Shown: positions 1 to 8,644 of the stretch, one piece after another
Layout: every line of letters begins with the position of its first letter
Numbering within the stretch: position 1 is the stretch's first letter
Assembly (NCBI GenBank): GCA_947165895.1
Contig: CAMVCB010000001.1
Span: 124,001-188,000, forward strand
Length of the DNA stretch: 64,000 bases
Origin: an uncultured Treponema sp.
GTDB taxonomy: Bacteria > Spirochaetota > Spirochaetia > Treponematales > Treponemataceae
Direction: 5' to 3'
Program-made: the position numbers and the translations under genes
The notes under the pieces: generated by a model
Databases searched by the model: none
The model's input: only the letters and a program-made list of their open reading frames with translations
Told to the model about the DNA's origin: nothing

Positions 1-409
1 TTACAGAGCGTCCCGTATAATCAGTAGACATGGACCAGTCTATATTTTTATTTGTTCGGGCTATAAAAGAAGGATTAACTTCAAGATTTATGCCGATTTT
101 GACGGGTTTCAGATTTATTGCAAATTTCTTTTCATTCAGGCATTCAAGCGTTTTGTCATACAAAATCTTACCTGCATATGAAAGTGAATCATAATCAATT
201 GTAGAAAGATAGAACTTGAGTTCCAGTACACTTAAGGGTGCATTATCTGCAATAGAAAGGAATTTTGATTCAAGACAAAGACTGTTTAAAGCTTCATAAA
301 CCCAATGTCCGGCAGGTATAAGCTGCTGAGAACTGTAGCCCTGTGAAGCAAGTGGAATCAAAAATCTGGTAAGAAAAAGAATTGCAGCAAACTTTCTTAA
401 TTTTTTCAT
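1..409 (-). CDS. Exported protein of unknown function, 3' end beyond the left edge
   Basis: The reverse strand is open from an ATG at 409 to the window edge, giving the first 136 residues with no stop. The N-terminus (MKKLRKFAAILFLTRFLIP) is a good signal peptide with a basic start and hydrophobic core. After it come PAGHWVYEAL and a helical stretch with acidic and aromatic residues. I do not recognise the family with certainty. The opening resembles spirochaetal exported outer-membrane or capsule-assembly-like (Wzi-like) proteins, and the divergent neighbour is a polysaccharide-initiating sugar transferase, but this is weak inference. The 73 bases between the two divergent starts should hold both promoters. 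Confidence 0.6.
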   Translation of the reverse strand, partial: MKKLRKFAAILFLTRFLIPLASQGYSSQQLIPAGHWVYEALNSLCLESKFLSIADNAPLSVLELKFYLSTIDYDSLSYAGKILYDKTLECLNEKKFAINLKPVKIGINLEVNPSFIARTNKNIDWSMSTDYTGRSV

Positions 410-482
410 ATTTTTAATATTAATGATTTTCTTTCCATAAAACAAGCGTAACTTATAGTACTTTTTTTTATTTTGTTATATT

Positions 483-1952
483 ATGAAGATTATGACATCA
501 GAAGAATTACTGAATTATCTTAAGTACAAATATCCGCGGACAAGTTCTTTTATATCAGGTCTTTCCCTTTTTTTTGTAGACCTGCTTGTAATTATGCTTT
601 CTCTTTCCATCGGATTTTTTATTGTAAACCTTCTGTTTACATCATCACTTAATTTTAAATCAGTAATTTATTATTTCTGCTTTACCCCTATTTTCGTTCT
701 TACCTTTGCAGCCGTAGGTCTTTACCCGGGCATTATGATTCCGCCTACAGAAGAAGTCAAAAAATTCTGCGGATGTACTTTCTTTGTACTTGGAGCCATG
801 ACTCTTGGAATTATTATTGCAGATATAAATGATTATGAAATTGTACAGTCTTTTATAAAAGACTCAGCAGATAAGGCTGTAATACTGGCATTTGCAATTA
901 CATTTCCTGTTGCAACAATCCTCCTTCCAGGTTTCAGGGAACTGGCAAAAACCCTGTTCGGTCATTTCAGCTGGTGGGGCGTTCCTGCAATTATTTACAG
1001 CACAAATCACAGTGCAGATTTTATAATTGATAAGCTCATTGATAATCCATACCTGGGATATCATCCGGCTGTAGTTGTAGATACAGAGTCGCAAGGTTAT
1101 GATGAATACCATGGAGTTCCTGTTTTACCACCATTAAAAGAAATCCTTGATAATATTAAAATGCATAATGTAAAAACTGCCGTAATCTGTGACTATCACG
1201 GTGATATGAAAAAAATCATGTCATCTTACCGTTATACAATCACTGTTTCAAAACAGCAGACAACCTTTACAACAACACAGCAGCTTAAAGACATTGCGGG
1301 AATTATTGCCTTCTCTTCTGTACATAACCTTACATTCAGAATCAATCAGATTATGAAAAGACTGCTTGATCTTGGAATAATTATTTCCTTAAGTCCTGCA
1401 TGGGTTCCAGTTTTTATTCTCTGTGCAATTCTTACAAAGCTTACTTCCCGTGGTCCAATATTTTACGGACACAAAAGAGTTGGAAGAAACGGAAAAGAAA
1501 TCAAATGCTGGAAATTCCGCTCTATGGTTATTAATTCTCAGGAAATACTTGAAAAACTTCTTGCCGAAAATGAAGAAATGCGAAAACAGTGGGAAAAAGA
1601 CCGTAAGCTCGAACATGATCCCCGCATCACAAAATTCGGTAAGATTCTCAGAAAAACAAGTATGGATGAGCTTCCTCAGCTTATAAATATTCTTTTAGGC
1701 GAGATGAGTCTTGTAGGTCCCCGCCCGGTTACAGAGCCGGAACTTGAAAAATATGGTGATTACAGGGATTATGTTCTTTCTGTAAAACCAGGTCTTTCAG
1801 GAATGTGGCAGATTTCAGGCCGCAGTGATACAGGTTACGAAGAGCGTATTTCATATGATACATATTATATTCAGAACTGGTCTATCTGGCTTGATATCTG
1901 GATTTTAATAAAATCAGTCTGGGTAGTTCTTTTAGGAAAAGGTGCATACTAA
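483..1952 (+). CDS. wbaP: Undecaprenyl-phosphate sugar phosphotransferase, WbaP type
   Basis: A polyprenyl-phosphate hexose-1-phosphate transferase that would start a cell-surface polysaccharide or glycan on undecaprenyl phosphate at the inner membrane. The 489 residues are full length for the WbaP class: about four membrane segments (roughly 23-47, 58-80, 97-115, 132-150), a Rossmann-like middle beginning WWGVPAIIYS, a fifth hydrophobic hairpin near 290-315, and the C-terminal bacterial sugar-transferase domain with KFRSM, TSMDELPQLINILLGEMS and LVGPRP, including the Asp-Glu catalytic pair. The sugar substrate cannot be told from sequence. A TATATT box lies directly before the ATG at 483, so the in-frame ATG at 492 is a possible start of a leaderless message. 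The stop overlaps the next start by one base. Confidence 0.87.
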   Translation: MKIMTSEELLNYLKYKYPRTSSFISGLSLFFVDLLVIMLSLSIGFFIVNLLFTSSLNFKSVIYYFCFTPIFVLTFAAVGLYPGIMIPPTEEVKKFCGCTFFVLGAMTLGIIIADINDYEIVQSFIKDSADKAVILAFAITFPVATILLPGFRELAKTLFGHFSWWGVPAIIYSTNHSADFIIDKLIDNPYLGYHPAVVVDTESQGYDEYHGVPVLPPLKEILDNIKMHNVKTAVICDYHGDMKKIMSSYRYTITVSKQQTTFTTTQQLKDIAGIIAFSSVHNLTFRINQIMKRLLDLGIIISLSPAWVPVFILCAILTKLTSRGPIFYGHKRVGRNGKEIKCWKFRSMVINSQEILEKLLAENEEMRKQWEKDRKLEHDPRITKFGKILRKTSMDELPQLINILLGEMSLVGPRPVTEPELEKYGDYRDYVLSVKPGLSGMWQISGRSDTGYEERISYDTYYIQNWSIWLDIWILIKSVWVVLLGKGAY

Positions 1953-3523
1953 TGATTAAAATTAAAAAAAATATTTTTATACTTATTTTACTTCTTGTGT
2001 TTTCTACACTTTTTGCTGAACAATATCAGATTAAGTCTGTTGATTACAGCTCTGAAGCCGCATTTGGTTTTGGAAAAACAAACGGATATGCACTTGAAAG
2101 AAAGGTTGAAGTTGATAAAAAACGAATCTTTGAAGATGAAGAGCATTTTTTAAGATATATGCATGATTATAAGCAGAGACTTTATAACACACGTGTATTT
2201 TCTGATGTTAAAATTGATTACACTTATGATGAGCCGGATGAAAACAGTATAAGAAAAGTATCTATATTTGTAAGTACAAAGGATTCAATTCACATTCTTG
2301 CCGTTCCATATCCGAAATATGATTCCAATAACGGTTTCAGTTTTAAATTAAAGGGAAAAGACAATAACTTTTTGGGTTCTCTAAATGACATGAGTGCTGA
2401 AATAAATTTCAGCCTTAAGGATTCCAATTCTGAAGATTCAAAAAATAAGCTTGGCCTTGCATTTGCATACGATCATCCTTTTAAGGCAGGTCGATTTTAT
2501 GCAACATGGATAAATGCATACAGTTTTTCTTATAACTTTGATAAATCTTCTCCTGAATGGGATGCGAAATCAGGACTAAAACTTGAACTTCCTTTTTATA
2601 AATACAGCTTTGTATGGGAGTTTGACCAGTCTTTTATCAAAAATCTTGAATATACAAAATTCGATGATGATACATATTTTAAAGAATATTTCTGTTTTTC
2701 AGTTCCAATAATCCTCAAAAAGATTGACAACTGGGGTAATGTAACCTACACTCCGAGCACCTCTTTTACCTATAACTGGGATTTTGACGGAATTAATAAA
2801 ATGAATACAGACCTTTCCAGTCCAATTATTGCTGCAGGTCATTCGATTTCAACAGAAAGAATTAACTGGGCATATAATTTACGAAAAGGTTTAAGTTTAT
2901 CCGCCGGAAACAGCTACAGCTTTAATACCCAGCGCGGAATCTTCACCCCATCAATAAACACAGAAGTTAAGGCCTTCCATACAGTTTATCTTGACTGGCA
3001 GGATGATGTATTAGCCCGTTTTGGATTTGCAGCAGATTTCTATGCCTTTTACGATATTCAGGATCCTCACGGGAAATATATAATGGTGAACGGAACAAAC
3101 ATCGGTTCCCGTCTCCGCGGTATTCGTGATGATTTAAAATATGAGGACACAAACTCTAAAATGTGTAATGTTATTTCTGCATTTGTCCTCAACCTTGATA
3201 TGCCGATTCATTTCTTTTCAACTGCTTTTGAAACAAAGGTGCTGAACAAACTTAACGTAGATGTTCAGGTATCACCTTTTGTAGATATTGCTTTAACCCA
3301 TAATAAAATTACCGACAGATGGTTTGATCCGCGTGACGGTTTTTACTGCGGAGGACTTGAAGTTTTAGTTTATCCTCTCAAATGGTCTGGTTTTGTAGTC
3401 AGAATAAGCGCAGGTATAGATCTTGCAAGAACAGTTCTTAAAAAGCTTAAGATGCCTATTGAAAACAGCTGGCGTTCAGGCTCAAAGTATGAACTTTCAA
3501 TCGGACTTGGTTTGCAGTACTAA
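1952..3523 (+). CDS. Predicted outer-membrane beta-barrel protein with POTRA-like N-terminus
   Basis: Starts inside the wbaP stop codon (TAATG), so the two are probably co-translated. The 523 residues open with a signal peptide (about 1-22, hydrophobic core ending FSTLFAEQ). Residues 25-115 read like a POTRA-type module (YKQRLYNTRVFSDVKIDYTY, then a beta strand with VSIFV), as in the BamA/TamA/Omp85 group. The remainder alternates polar and aromatic residues as in a transmembrane barrel, and the last residue is an aromatic (GLGLQY), the usual signal for the Bam machinery. It could be a surface translocation or assembly factor linked to the glycan started by WbaP. No specific family is claimed. 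Confidence 0.6.
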   Translation: MIKIKKNIFILILLLVFSTLFAEQYQIKSVDYSSEAAFGFGKTNGYALERKVEVDKKRIFEDEEHFLRYMHDYKQRLYNTRVFSDVKIDYTYDEPDENSIRKVSIFVSTKDSIHILAVPYPKYDSNNGFSFKLKGKDNNFLGSLNDMSAEINFSLKDSNSEDSKNKLGLAFAYDHPFKAGRFYATWINAYSFSYNFDKSSPEWDAKSGLKLELPFYKYSFVWEFDQSFIKNLEYTKFDDDTYFKEYFCFSVPIILKKIDNWGNVTYTPSTSFTYNWDFDGINKMNTDLSSPIIAAGHSISTERINWAYNLRKGLSLSAGNSYSFNTQRGIFTPSINTEVKAFHTVYLDWQDDVLARFGFAADFYAFYDIQDPHGKYIMVNGTNIGSRLRGIRDDLKYEDTNSKMCNVISAFVLNLDMPIHFFSTAFETKVLNKLNVDVQVSPFVDIALTHNKITDRWFDPRDGFYCGGLEVLVYPLKWSGFVVRISAGIDLARTVLKKLKMPIENSWRSGSKYELSIGLGLQY

Positions 3524-3525
3524 AA

Positions 3526-4623
3526 TCATTTAATCCGGCTTAATATAATCACAGCATTTTTCTGCCAGTATGCTTCAGGTGTAAACTCAGCAAGAACAGT
3601 TAAAAGTGATTTTGCAAACTTGTCGTAACCGCATTTTATCAAAACCATAGAAAAATTATTAAAATTCTTCCATACATCGTTGCGGTTACACCAGTCAAGG
3701 ATATCAGGATATAAACTGACTTCAAAAAACAAAGTCTGCAAATCCTTATATGAATATTCTATATTTCTTGAAGCAACAACATCTTCCATGCGGGAAAAAT
3801 TAGTCAAAACAGATAGCAGGGCAAATTGCAGGGATTTTTCCATATTACCAAGTGAATAATAATATTCAAAAAGTTTATTATAAGCTTCAAGTGCATAATA
3901 TGTATCTGAACGATAAAGCTGAAAAAATTTCTGCATTGAATCTGCTTTATTGCTTGAAATAGTGTTCATCATAGCGGAAAACAAAGCTTTATCACTAAAA
4001 GTTTTATCTTCCGTAAGAATTGATAGAAGTCTAACTTCCATCTGATTCAAATCATTCTGCAAATAACTTATTCTTGCAAGTTTTGTAAGGATTTCGTATT
4101 TTTGATTTGGAATATCAAGAACCTTCGAGTTTTCAATTGCTTCCAGATAATACTTTTCGGCAAAAATGTATTCCCCTTCCAGAAGATAAATATCTCCTAT
4201 AAGGCATTGAGCCTCTGGAAAGTCCTGGATTTCATCGATATAAGAAAGAAGTTTATCAATTGAATTTTCAAAAAACTTCTCGCCCTTTCTTGAAAAATAA
4301 TATTTTATAATTCCAATTGCTTCTTTTTCATTTCTTTCTTCAAGAACTGCAAGGATTGCAGAAATTTCTTTGCCAGCCCTTTGAACACGTCTTGGTGACA
4401 TACTTGTTTCAAGAACTTTCTTATGATTCTGAGATAGCTGCTTTCTAAAAAGAATTGCATCCTCACAAAGCTTCAAAGCCTGTCCATAATTCTGATTTTC
4501 ATAACAGACAAGTGCCTCTCTGTAAGCTTTTACACTATCCTCATTGACACTAAGATTTAATGCAAAGAGAGATGAAAAAAAAGAAAAAAACAATAGCGTA
4601 GCAAGGGTAAGTTTTTTTATCAT
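3526..4623 (-). CDS. Exported TPR-like repeat protein, function unknown
   Basis: A 365-residue protein with a signal peptide (MIKKLTLATLLFFSFFSSLF, cleavage near residue 21). The rest is nearly all alpha helix in paired repeats with TPR-like spacing: AYREALVCYENQNYGQALKL near 35-55, AQCLIGDIYLLEGEYIFAEK near 138-158 and later units. No catalytic motif is visible. It would act in the periplasm or attached to the envelope as a scaffold. It follows ispG on the same strand after 24 bases, so may share its transcript, and its stop is only two bases from the convergent stop of the beta-barrel gene. Function is not assignable. Confidence 0.6.
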   Translation of the reverse strand: MIKKLTLATLLFFSFFSSLFALNLSVNEDSVKAYREALVCYENQNYGQALKLCEDAILFRKQLSQNHKKVLETSMSPRRVQRAGKEISAILAVLEERNEKEAIGIIKYYFSRKGEKFFENSIDKLLSYIDEIQDFPEAQCLIGDIYLLEGEYIFAEKYYLEAIENSKVLDIPNQKYEILTKLARISYLQNDLNQMEVRLLSILTEDKTFSDKALFSAMMNTISSNKADSMQKFFQLYRSDTYYALEAYNKLFEYYYSLGNMEKSLQFALLSVLTNFSRMEDVVASRNIEYSYKDLQTLFFEVSLYPDILDWCNRNDVWKNFNNFSMVLIKCGYDKFAKSLLTVLAEFTPEAYWQKNAVIILSRIK

Positions 4624-4647
4624 TTTATAAGATTCCGTAAGTAAAAA

Positions 4648-5736
4648 TTACAAGGAATTCAACTCTTCCTCAAATACTTTATCGGCATCTTTTGCGCTGA
4701 CCGTTCGTACAATTTTTCCTTTTTTAAAAATAATTACCTTGTCTGTGGCTCCGGCAATTCCGATATCTGCGTGTTTTCCTTCACCAGGACCGTTTACAAC
4801 ACAGCCCATAACGGCAACTGTAATTTCTTTTTTCATTGCAAGAAGTCTTGTCTGCCAGCGGTCAACAAAGGCATGAACATCAAAACCGATTCTTCCGCAG
4901 CGGGGGCAGCTTACAATTGTTACACCACCCTTTCTTTTTCCGCATTCCTTCAAGATATTAAGTCCGGCAATAACTTCATTTTCAGGTGATGAAGAAAGAC
5001 TAACTCTGATTGTATCTCCAATTCCTTCATTTAAAAGAGTTGCAAAGGCAATGGAAGATTTTACGATTCCACCGATTAAAGGACCTGCTTCAGTTACACC
5101 AAGATGCAGCGGATTATTATATTTCTGGGCATAAAAACGGTTACATTCAATTGTTTCTGTAACATCACTGGATTTCATGCTGACTACATACTGGTTAAAA
5201 TTAAGCTGATCAAAAACTTCTGCTTCGCGAACGGCAGTTTCGCAGAGGCCCTGAGCGCGGCTGATTTTTCCTGCGGCAATAGCTTCCTGTAAATCTTTTG
5301 GAAGACTTCCAGAATTTATTCCGATTCGGATTGCAACTCCATTATCACGGCAGCCTTCAACCACTTTTTTAATATTTTCAAGACTACCGATATTTCCTGG
5401 ATTAATTCTGATTGCGGCTGTATTTCCTTTAAGACATTCAAGGGCAAGTCTGTAATCAAAGTGAATATCTGCTACCAGGGGCATGGATGTTCGTTCAGCA
5501 ATCATGGAGATTGCCTTTGCGCTTTCCATATCAGGAACCGCAAAACGAACAATATCGCAGCCAAGAAGAGAAAGATCATTAAGTTCTTTCAGGGTTCGGT
5601 CAAGTTTTTCTTTATTCTGAGGAATATCTGTAATGCTTTCCTTCCACATTGTCTGAAGAGTTACAGGATTATTTCCGCCAATTGTAAGAGGACGGGTCAT
5701 TCCCTTACAGCCAAGTTTAACTTCTTTTGCCGGCAT
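4648..5736 (-). CDS. ispG: 4-hydroxy-3-methylbut-2-en-1-yl diphosphate synthase (IspG/GcpE)
   Basis: Iron-sulphur enzyme of the non-mevalonate (MEP) isoprenoid pathway; it converts MEcPP to HMBPP and so feeds undecaprenol and quinone-type lipids. The 362-residue length is that of the compact bacterial form without the plant-type insertion. The N-terminal TIM barrel begins with GGNNPVTLQTMWKESITD. The [4Fe-4S] ligands are visible as Cys277 and Cys280 (SCPRCGR), Cys312 and Glu319 (MGCVVNGPGE). The start overlaps by one base the stop of a small membrane protein gene upstream, so the two are co-transcribed. Confidence 0.96.
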   Translation of the reverse strand: MPAKEVKLGCKGMTRPLTIGGNNPVTLQTMWKESITDIPQNKEKLDRTLKELNDLSLLGCDIVRFAVPDMESAKAISMIAERTSMPLVADIHFDYRLALECLKGNTAAIRINPGNIGSLENIKKVVEGCRDNGVAIRIGINSGSLPKDLQEAIAAGKISRAQGLCETAVREAEVFDQLNFNQYVVSMKSSDVTETIECNRFYAQKYNNPLHLGVTEAGPLIGGIVKSSIAFATLLNEGIGDTIRVSLSSSPENEVIAGLNILKECGKRKGGVTIVSCPRCGRIGFDVHAFVDRWQTRLLAMKKEITVAVMGCVVNGPGEGKHADIGIAGATDKVIIFKKGKIVRTVSAKDADKVFEEELNSL

Positions 5737-6044
5737 TATTCTTCACCTTTATCTTCGTTATCTTCATCAGAATTATCTTCAATAACGAGCTTTGAATTAA
5801 GTTCAGCAATCTGCTTTTTAATAGCCTGAATTATTTTTGTTTCATATATAATCAGGCCAACAGGTATAACTGTAATAATTGCAAAAATCACCATCAAAAG
5901 TTTTGACGGATCCCCTGCCATAAATTTATCCCAGTCAAAAAGAAAAATACAGAAAAGAAAAGCGGCTAAAGTGCGGCTTCCGTCAAGTTTCTTTTTTTTG
6001 CTGCTAAGCTGATTAATTTTTTCCTGAATTTCGTCGTTTGTCAT
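5736..6044 (-). CDS. Small membrane protein with two transmembrane segments
   Basis: A 102-residue protein. Residues 1-20 are a charged helix (EIQEKINQLSSKKKKLDGS), followed by two hydrophobic stretches at about 26-42 and 48-66, a second charged helix (IQAIKKQIAELNSKL) and an acidic tail. It looks like a hairpin membrane protein with cytoplasmic coiled-coil ends. I do not recognise the family. The stop overlaps the start of ispG. A TATAAT box ends six bases before the ATG and there is no Shine-Dalgarno sequence, so the message may be leaderless. Confidence 0.6.
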   Translation of the reverse strand: MTNDEIQEKINQLSSKKKKLDGSRTLAAFLFCIFLFDWDKFMAGDPSKLLMVIFAIITVIPVGLIIYETKIIQAIKKQIAELNSKLVIEDNSDEDNEDKGEE

Positions 6045-6050
6045 AATCCT

Positions 6051-6056
6051 ATTATA
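6051..6056 (-). promoter_or_regulatory. -10 box (TATAAT) of the small membrane protein-ispG transcript
   Basis: Reading leftwards, TATAAT is followed by AGGATT and then the ATG at 6044. A start point six to seven bases past the box would fall on the A of the ATG. No convincing -35 box is present: the expected position lies in the loop of the upstream terminator. Confidence 0.5.
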
Positions 6057-6058
6057 GC

Positions 6059-6085
6059 AAAAAAAAACCGGGGCAACTACCCCGG
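6059..6085 (-). terminator. Intrinsic terminator of the V-ATPase operon
   Basis: On the reverse strand, beyond the atpK stop, a perfect 6-bp GC stem (CCGGGG ... CCCCGG, loop TAGTTG, arms at 6080-6085 and 6068-6073) is followed directly by nine T residues. A second GC-rich hairpin (TCCGCC GCA GGCGGA) lies just before it at about 6091-6105. Together they form a classic strong terminator. Confidence 0.9.
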
Positions 6086-6116
6086 CTGATTTCCGCCTGC
6101 GGCGGATTTGAATTGA

Positions 6117-6554
6117 TTATGCAATCAAGCTGAATACCATTGCAAACAAAGCAACAGATTCACAAAGACCTACAACCATGATGTACTGAGCAAAACCTTT
6201 TCCTGTTTCACCAAGAGCATCAGAACCTGCAGCTCCCGCTTTTCCCTGTGCGATTGCAGAGAAACACATAGCAAGACCAGAAGCAATACCAAGTCCAAGT
6301 GCGAAACCTGGTGTCATTTCACCGCTCATTACTTTTGGTTTCAAAGCAATATTCATCAAAAGGAAGCCGTAAATTGTCTGTGTAAGTGGAGCACCGGCAA
6401 ATACAGTGAGAATAAATGGAGCAGGTTTATTGTTTACATAACAACGTTTCCAGGCTCCGATAGCTCCCTGACCAGCGATTCCAATTCCGATTGCGGAACC
6501 AATAGCAGCAATACCCATACAAACAGCAGCACCAATGTAACCCCAAATTTCCAT
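6117..6554 (-). CDS. atpK: V-type ATP synthase/ATPase subunit K (membrane rotor ring)
   Basis: Proteolipid of the membrane rotor. The 145 residues form two helical hairpins, i.e. a duplicated c-subunit with four membrane segments, as in Enterococcus hirae NtpK. Only the second hairpin carries the ion-binding carboxylate (Glu132 in GLCESVAL). Thr58 and Gln59 (PLTQTIYGF) and Gln103 (AIAQGKAGAAG) match the NtpK sodium ligands Thr64, Gln65 and Gln110, and Glu132 matches Glu139, so the ring probably carries Na+. It has its own strong ribosome site (AAGGAG, seven bases from the ATG) and is the last gene of the operon, before the terminator at 6059-6085. Confidence 0.93.
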   Translation of the reverse strand: MEIWGYIGAAVCMGIAAIGSAIGIGIAGQGAIGAWKRCYVNNKPAPFILTVFAGAPLTQTIYGFLLMNIALKPKVMSGEMTPGFALGLGIASGLAMCFSAIAQGKAGAAGSDALGETGKGFAQYIMVVGLCESVALFAMVFSLIA

Positions 6555-6618
6555 AATTAATCTCCTTATAATATCTCCGCCATACAGCGGTAATTTAATA
6601 ATTAAATTAGTAGAGCTA

Positions 6619-6638
6619 AAAATTGCTCACGCAATTTT
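6619..6638 (-). repeat. Hairpin in the atpI-atpK gap
   Basis: AAAATTGC and GCAATTTT (6619-6626 and 6631-6638) enclose a four-base loop; on the reverse strand the second arm runs into a short T stretch. It lies downstream of the terminator-like hairpin at 6662-6679 and upstream of the atpK ribosome site. It may be a weak second terminator or an RNA-processing or stability element that adjusts K relative to the other subunits. Confidence 0.45.
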
Positions 6639-6661
6639 CTTAACGCTCTGCTATCAATCAA

Positions 6662-6679
6662 AAGCCCGCCAGCGGGCTT
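6662..6679 (-). terminator. Terminator-like hairpin between atpI and atpK
   Basis: An 8-bp stem AAGCCCGC / GCGGGCTT with a two-base loop, read leftwards into TTGATTG. It sits about 22 bases after the atpI stop. The T tract is short, so it is probably a partial terminator or a 3'-end stabiliser rather than a complete stop. Confidence 0.55.
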
Positions 6680-6700
6680 ACTCATATTTTATAAAATCCT

Positions 6701-8644
6701 CTACGAAGATTTTTTTTCACTAAACGGATTGAACTTTACTCCGCTCCATGCCATACCGATATGTGTACAGAATTCGAGAGTATTCAAACGAACTCCGTGT
6801 ACAATTACCGAAAGCAGGTTCAGAATCATATTCAAGCCATGTCCGAAAACAAGCAGGACAATTGCCGCAATAAACAGAATTGCGTGTCCAAGAATAGGAC
6901 CTGCAAGAGTGTTTACAGTCTCGGAAATAGCAGCTCCGGCAAGACCAACAGCCCACAAACGGATGTATGAAACAATATCAGAGAATACATTTACAACGCC
7001 CAGAAGGACCGAAATGATATTCTTGCAGGATTCAAGGATTGAAGCTCCAATGCTGCCTTCGTAATTTGCAAAAACAAAGCTGAATACAAATCCAATGGCA
7101 ATCAGTGAAATTTCAATTTTTCCAACCGGTACAGTTCCAATTGAACCCAGCATAGGGAAAACATCCGAATTTACGACCATAGAAAGTACAACCCAGAACA
7201 TACCTATAAGCTGCATAAGAGAACCAATGTCTCCTACCGCTTTCAAGCCGTTCTTAAGGCTGATGTTTCTTGCGGCCGCCTTAATATGTGCAACTGAAAG
7301 CTGAACAAGTGCCAGAGAGAAGCAGAAAATCTGAAGGTTTTGCGATTTTGTAAGACCAACAGCATTTCCATTCACTTCAGAAACCCAAGGCACCTGCCAC
7401 AGAGTATCTTCGTAAGCACTTGAAATCCATGGAATAGACAGATTCTTCAACCAGTCAGGAAGAAGATTTACCGGAATTCCAAACCATGTGCAGGTAACCG
7501 CACCCCAGATTATTGTTGCAACAGAAACAAGAGTAATAAGACCGAATACAGGAGCAATCTTCTTTCCTGAAGCCTTTGATTTTAACATCAAAAGCAAAGT
7601 AAGGATAAGAACTAATGCACCATATCCTCCGTCTCCAAAAATCATTGCAAAGAAAATTGTGAAGAACAAAAGGAACCAGCCGGAAATATCAAACTCGTGA
7701 TAGCCAGGAACTGTGCCCAAAAAGTCTGTAAGCGGATAAATTAAACTTACAAGCTTATTGTTCTTAAGCTTTGTAGGAACCGCAAGATCATCATCTTCAG
7801 GATCTGCATAAGCTACAGCCCATTTGTTTTCTGCACAACTTGCTTTAAACTCTTCAAGGCAAGCCTCCGGAACATAACCGCTTATCCATGCAAGATCGTT
7901 TTCAGAACCGGCATTTTCATGCTCCATTCCGGCATTTACATTTTCAAATTCAATATCTCTTTCAAGATTTTTCTTAAAAGCTGTAACAGAACTTAAAAAC
8001 TTTGCCTTTTCTGTAAAGAATGCTTCAATTTCAGAAACCTTCTTTTCATCAGCCTTGATTTCGTCTTCCAGGAATTTTGTAGAAATACGTGGAAGAGGCA
8101 CTTCAAATGCCTCAGGAAGAAGATTTTCAGGTCTTCCTTCCCCGCCGTTTATAATCATAAATCTGGCAGTTTTCTTATCCTTGTTTACAAGTAAAGTCTG
8201 AATCTGTCCTTCAATCTGACTATATTTTTCTACAGGAACCTCGTACATTTTAAGGGCGATTCCCTTTTCTTTAAGGTAATCAAAATCCTCGTTTGTAACC
8301 TGTCCCCAGGAAGCAAATCTGTCAAGCTCAGTAGCATCGCTGGAAATTTCTTCCAGAAGCTGTTTTTTCTCTTCTGACTTAGCGACAACATCAGCACAAA
8401 GCTGTGCAGTCTCTTCATTAGAAAGAACCTGCTTTATTCCCCTGCTTTTCGGGAGCTTGATTTCTCCTAAGACTGATTCAGTAACAGTTGCATTATTTGA
8501 AGACTCTTTGAAAGCAGAAAGTTTTTCACTTGAACCCTCTAATTTTTCAAGATGGACAAGACCAATCTTTCTGAGATTTCTAAGCGCTTCTTCACGCTCT
8601 CTGTTCAAAAGAACAATAGAGACTTTTTTCATTGGTTCAATCAT
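6701..8644 (-). CDS. atpI: V-type ATP synthase/ATPase subunit I (a-type stator)
   Basis: Membrane stator that forms the ion half-channels against the K ring and anchors the peripheral stalk. At 647 residues it has the usual layout: a cytoplasmic N-terminal half (about 1-315) with long coiled helices, then about seven to eight membrane helices from near 318 (FDISGWFLLFFTIFFAMIFG) to the C-terminus. The helix with VNVFSDIVSYIRLWAVGLAG (near 560) carries the conserved arginine expected at the ion path. The start overlaps the end of atpD by four bases. The following gap holds two hairpins before atpK. Confidence 0.93.
   Translation of the reverse strand: MIEPMKKVSIVLLNREREEALRNLRKIGLVHLEKLEGSSEKLSAFKESSNNATVTESVLGEIKLPKSRGIKQVLSNEETAQLCADVVAKSEEKKQLLEEISSDATELDRFASWGQVTNEDFDYLKEKGIALKMYEVPVEKYSQIEGQIQTLLVNKDKKTARFMIINGGEGRPENLLPEAFEVPLPRISTKFLEDEIKADEKKVSEIEAFFTEKAKFLSSVTAFKKNLERDIEFENVNAGMEHENAGSENDLAWISGYVPEACLEEFKASCAENKWAVAYADPEDDDLAVPTKLKNNKLVSLIYPLTDFLGTVPGYHEFDISGWFLLFFTIFFAMIFGDGGYGALVLILTLLLMLKSKASGKKIAPVFGLITLVSVATIIWGAVTCTWFGIPVNLLPDWLKNLSIPWISSAYEDTLWQVPWVSEVNGNAVGLTKSQNLQIFCFSLALVQLSVAHIKAAARNISLKNGLKAVGDIGSLMQLIGMFWVVLSMVVNSDVFPMLGSIGTVPVGKIEISLIAIGFVFSFVFANYEGSIGASILESCKNIISVLLGVVNVFSDIVSYIRLWAVGLAGAAISETVNTLAGPILGHAILFIAAIVLLVFGHGLNMILNLLSVIVHGVRLNTLEFCTHIGMAWSGVKFNPFSEKKSS

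Noticed and set aside
483..3523. Lipopolysaccharide O-antigen locus
   Set aside because: Only one sugar-phosphate transferase is present and treponemes are not known to make lipopolysaccharide. A surface glycan or capsule is as likely, so no pathway is claimed.
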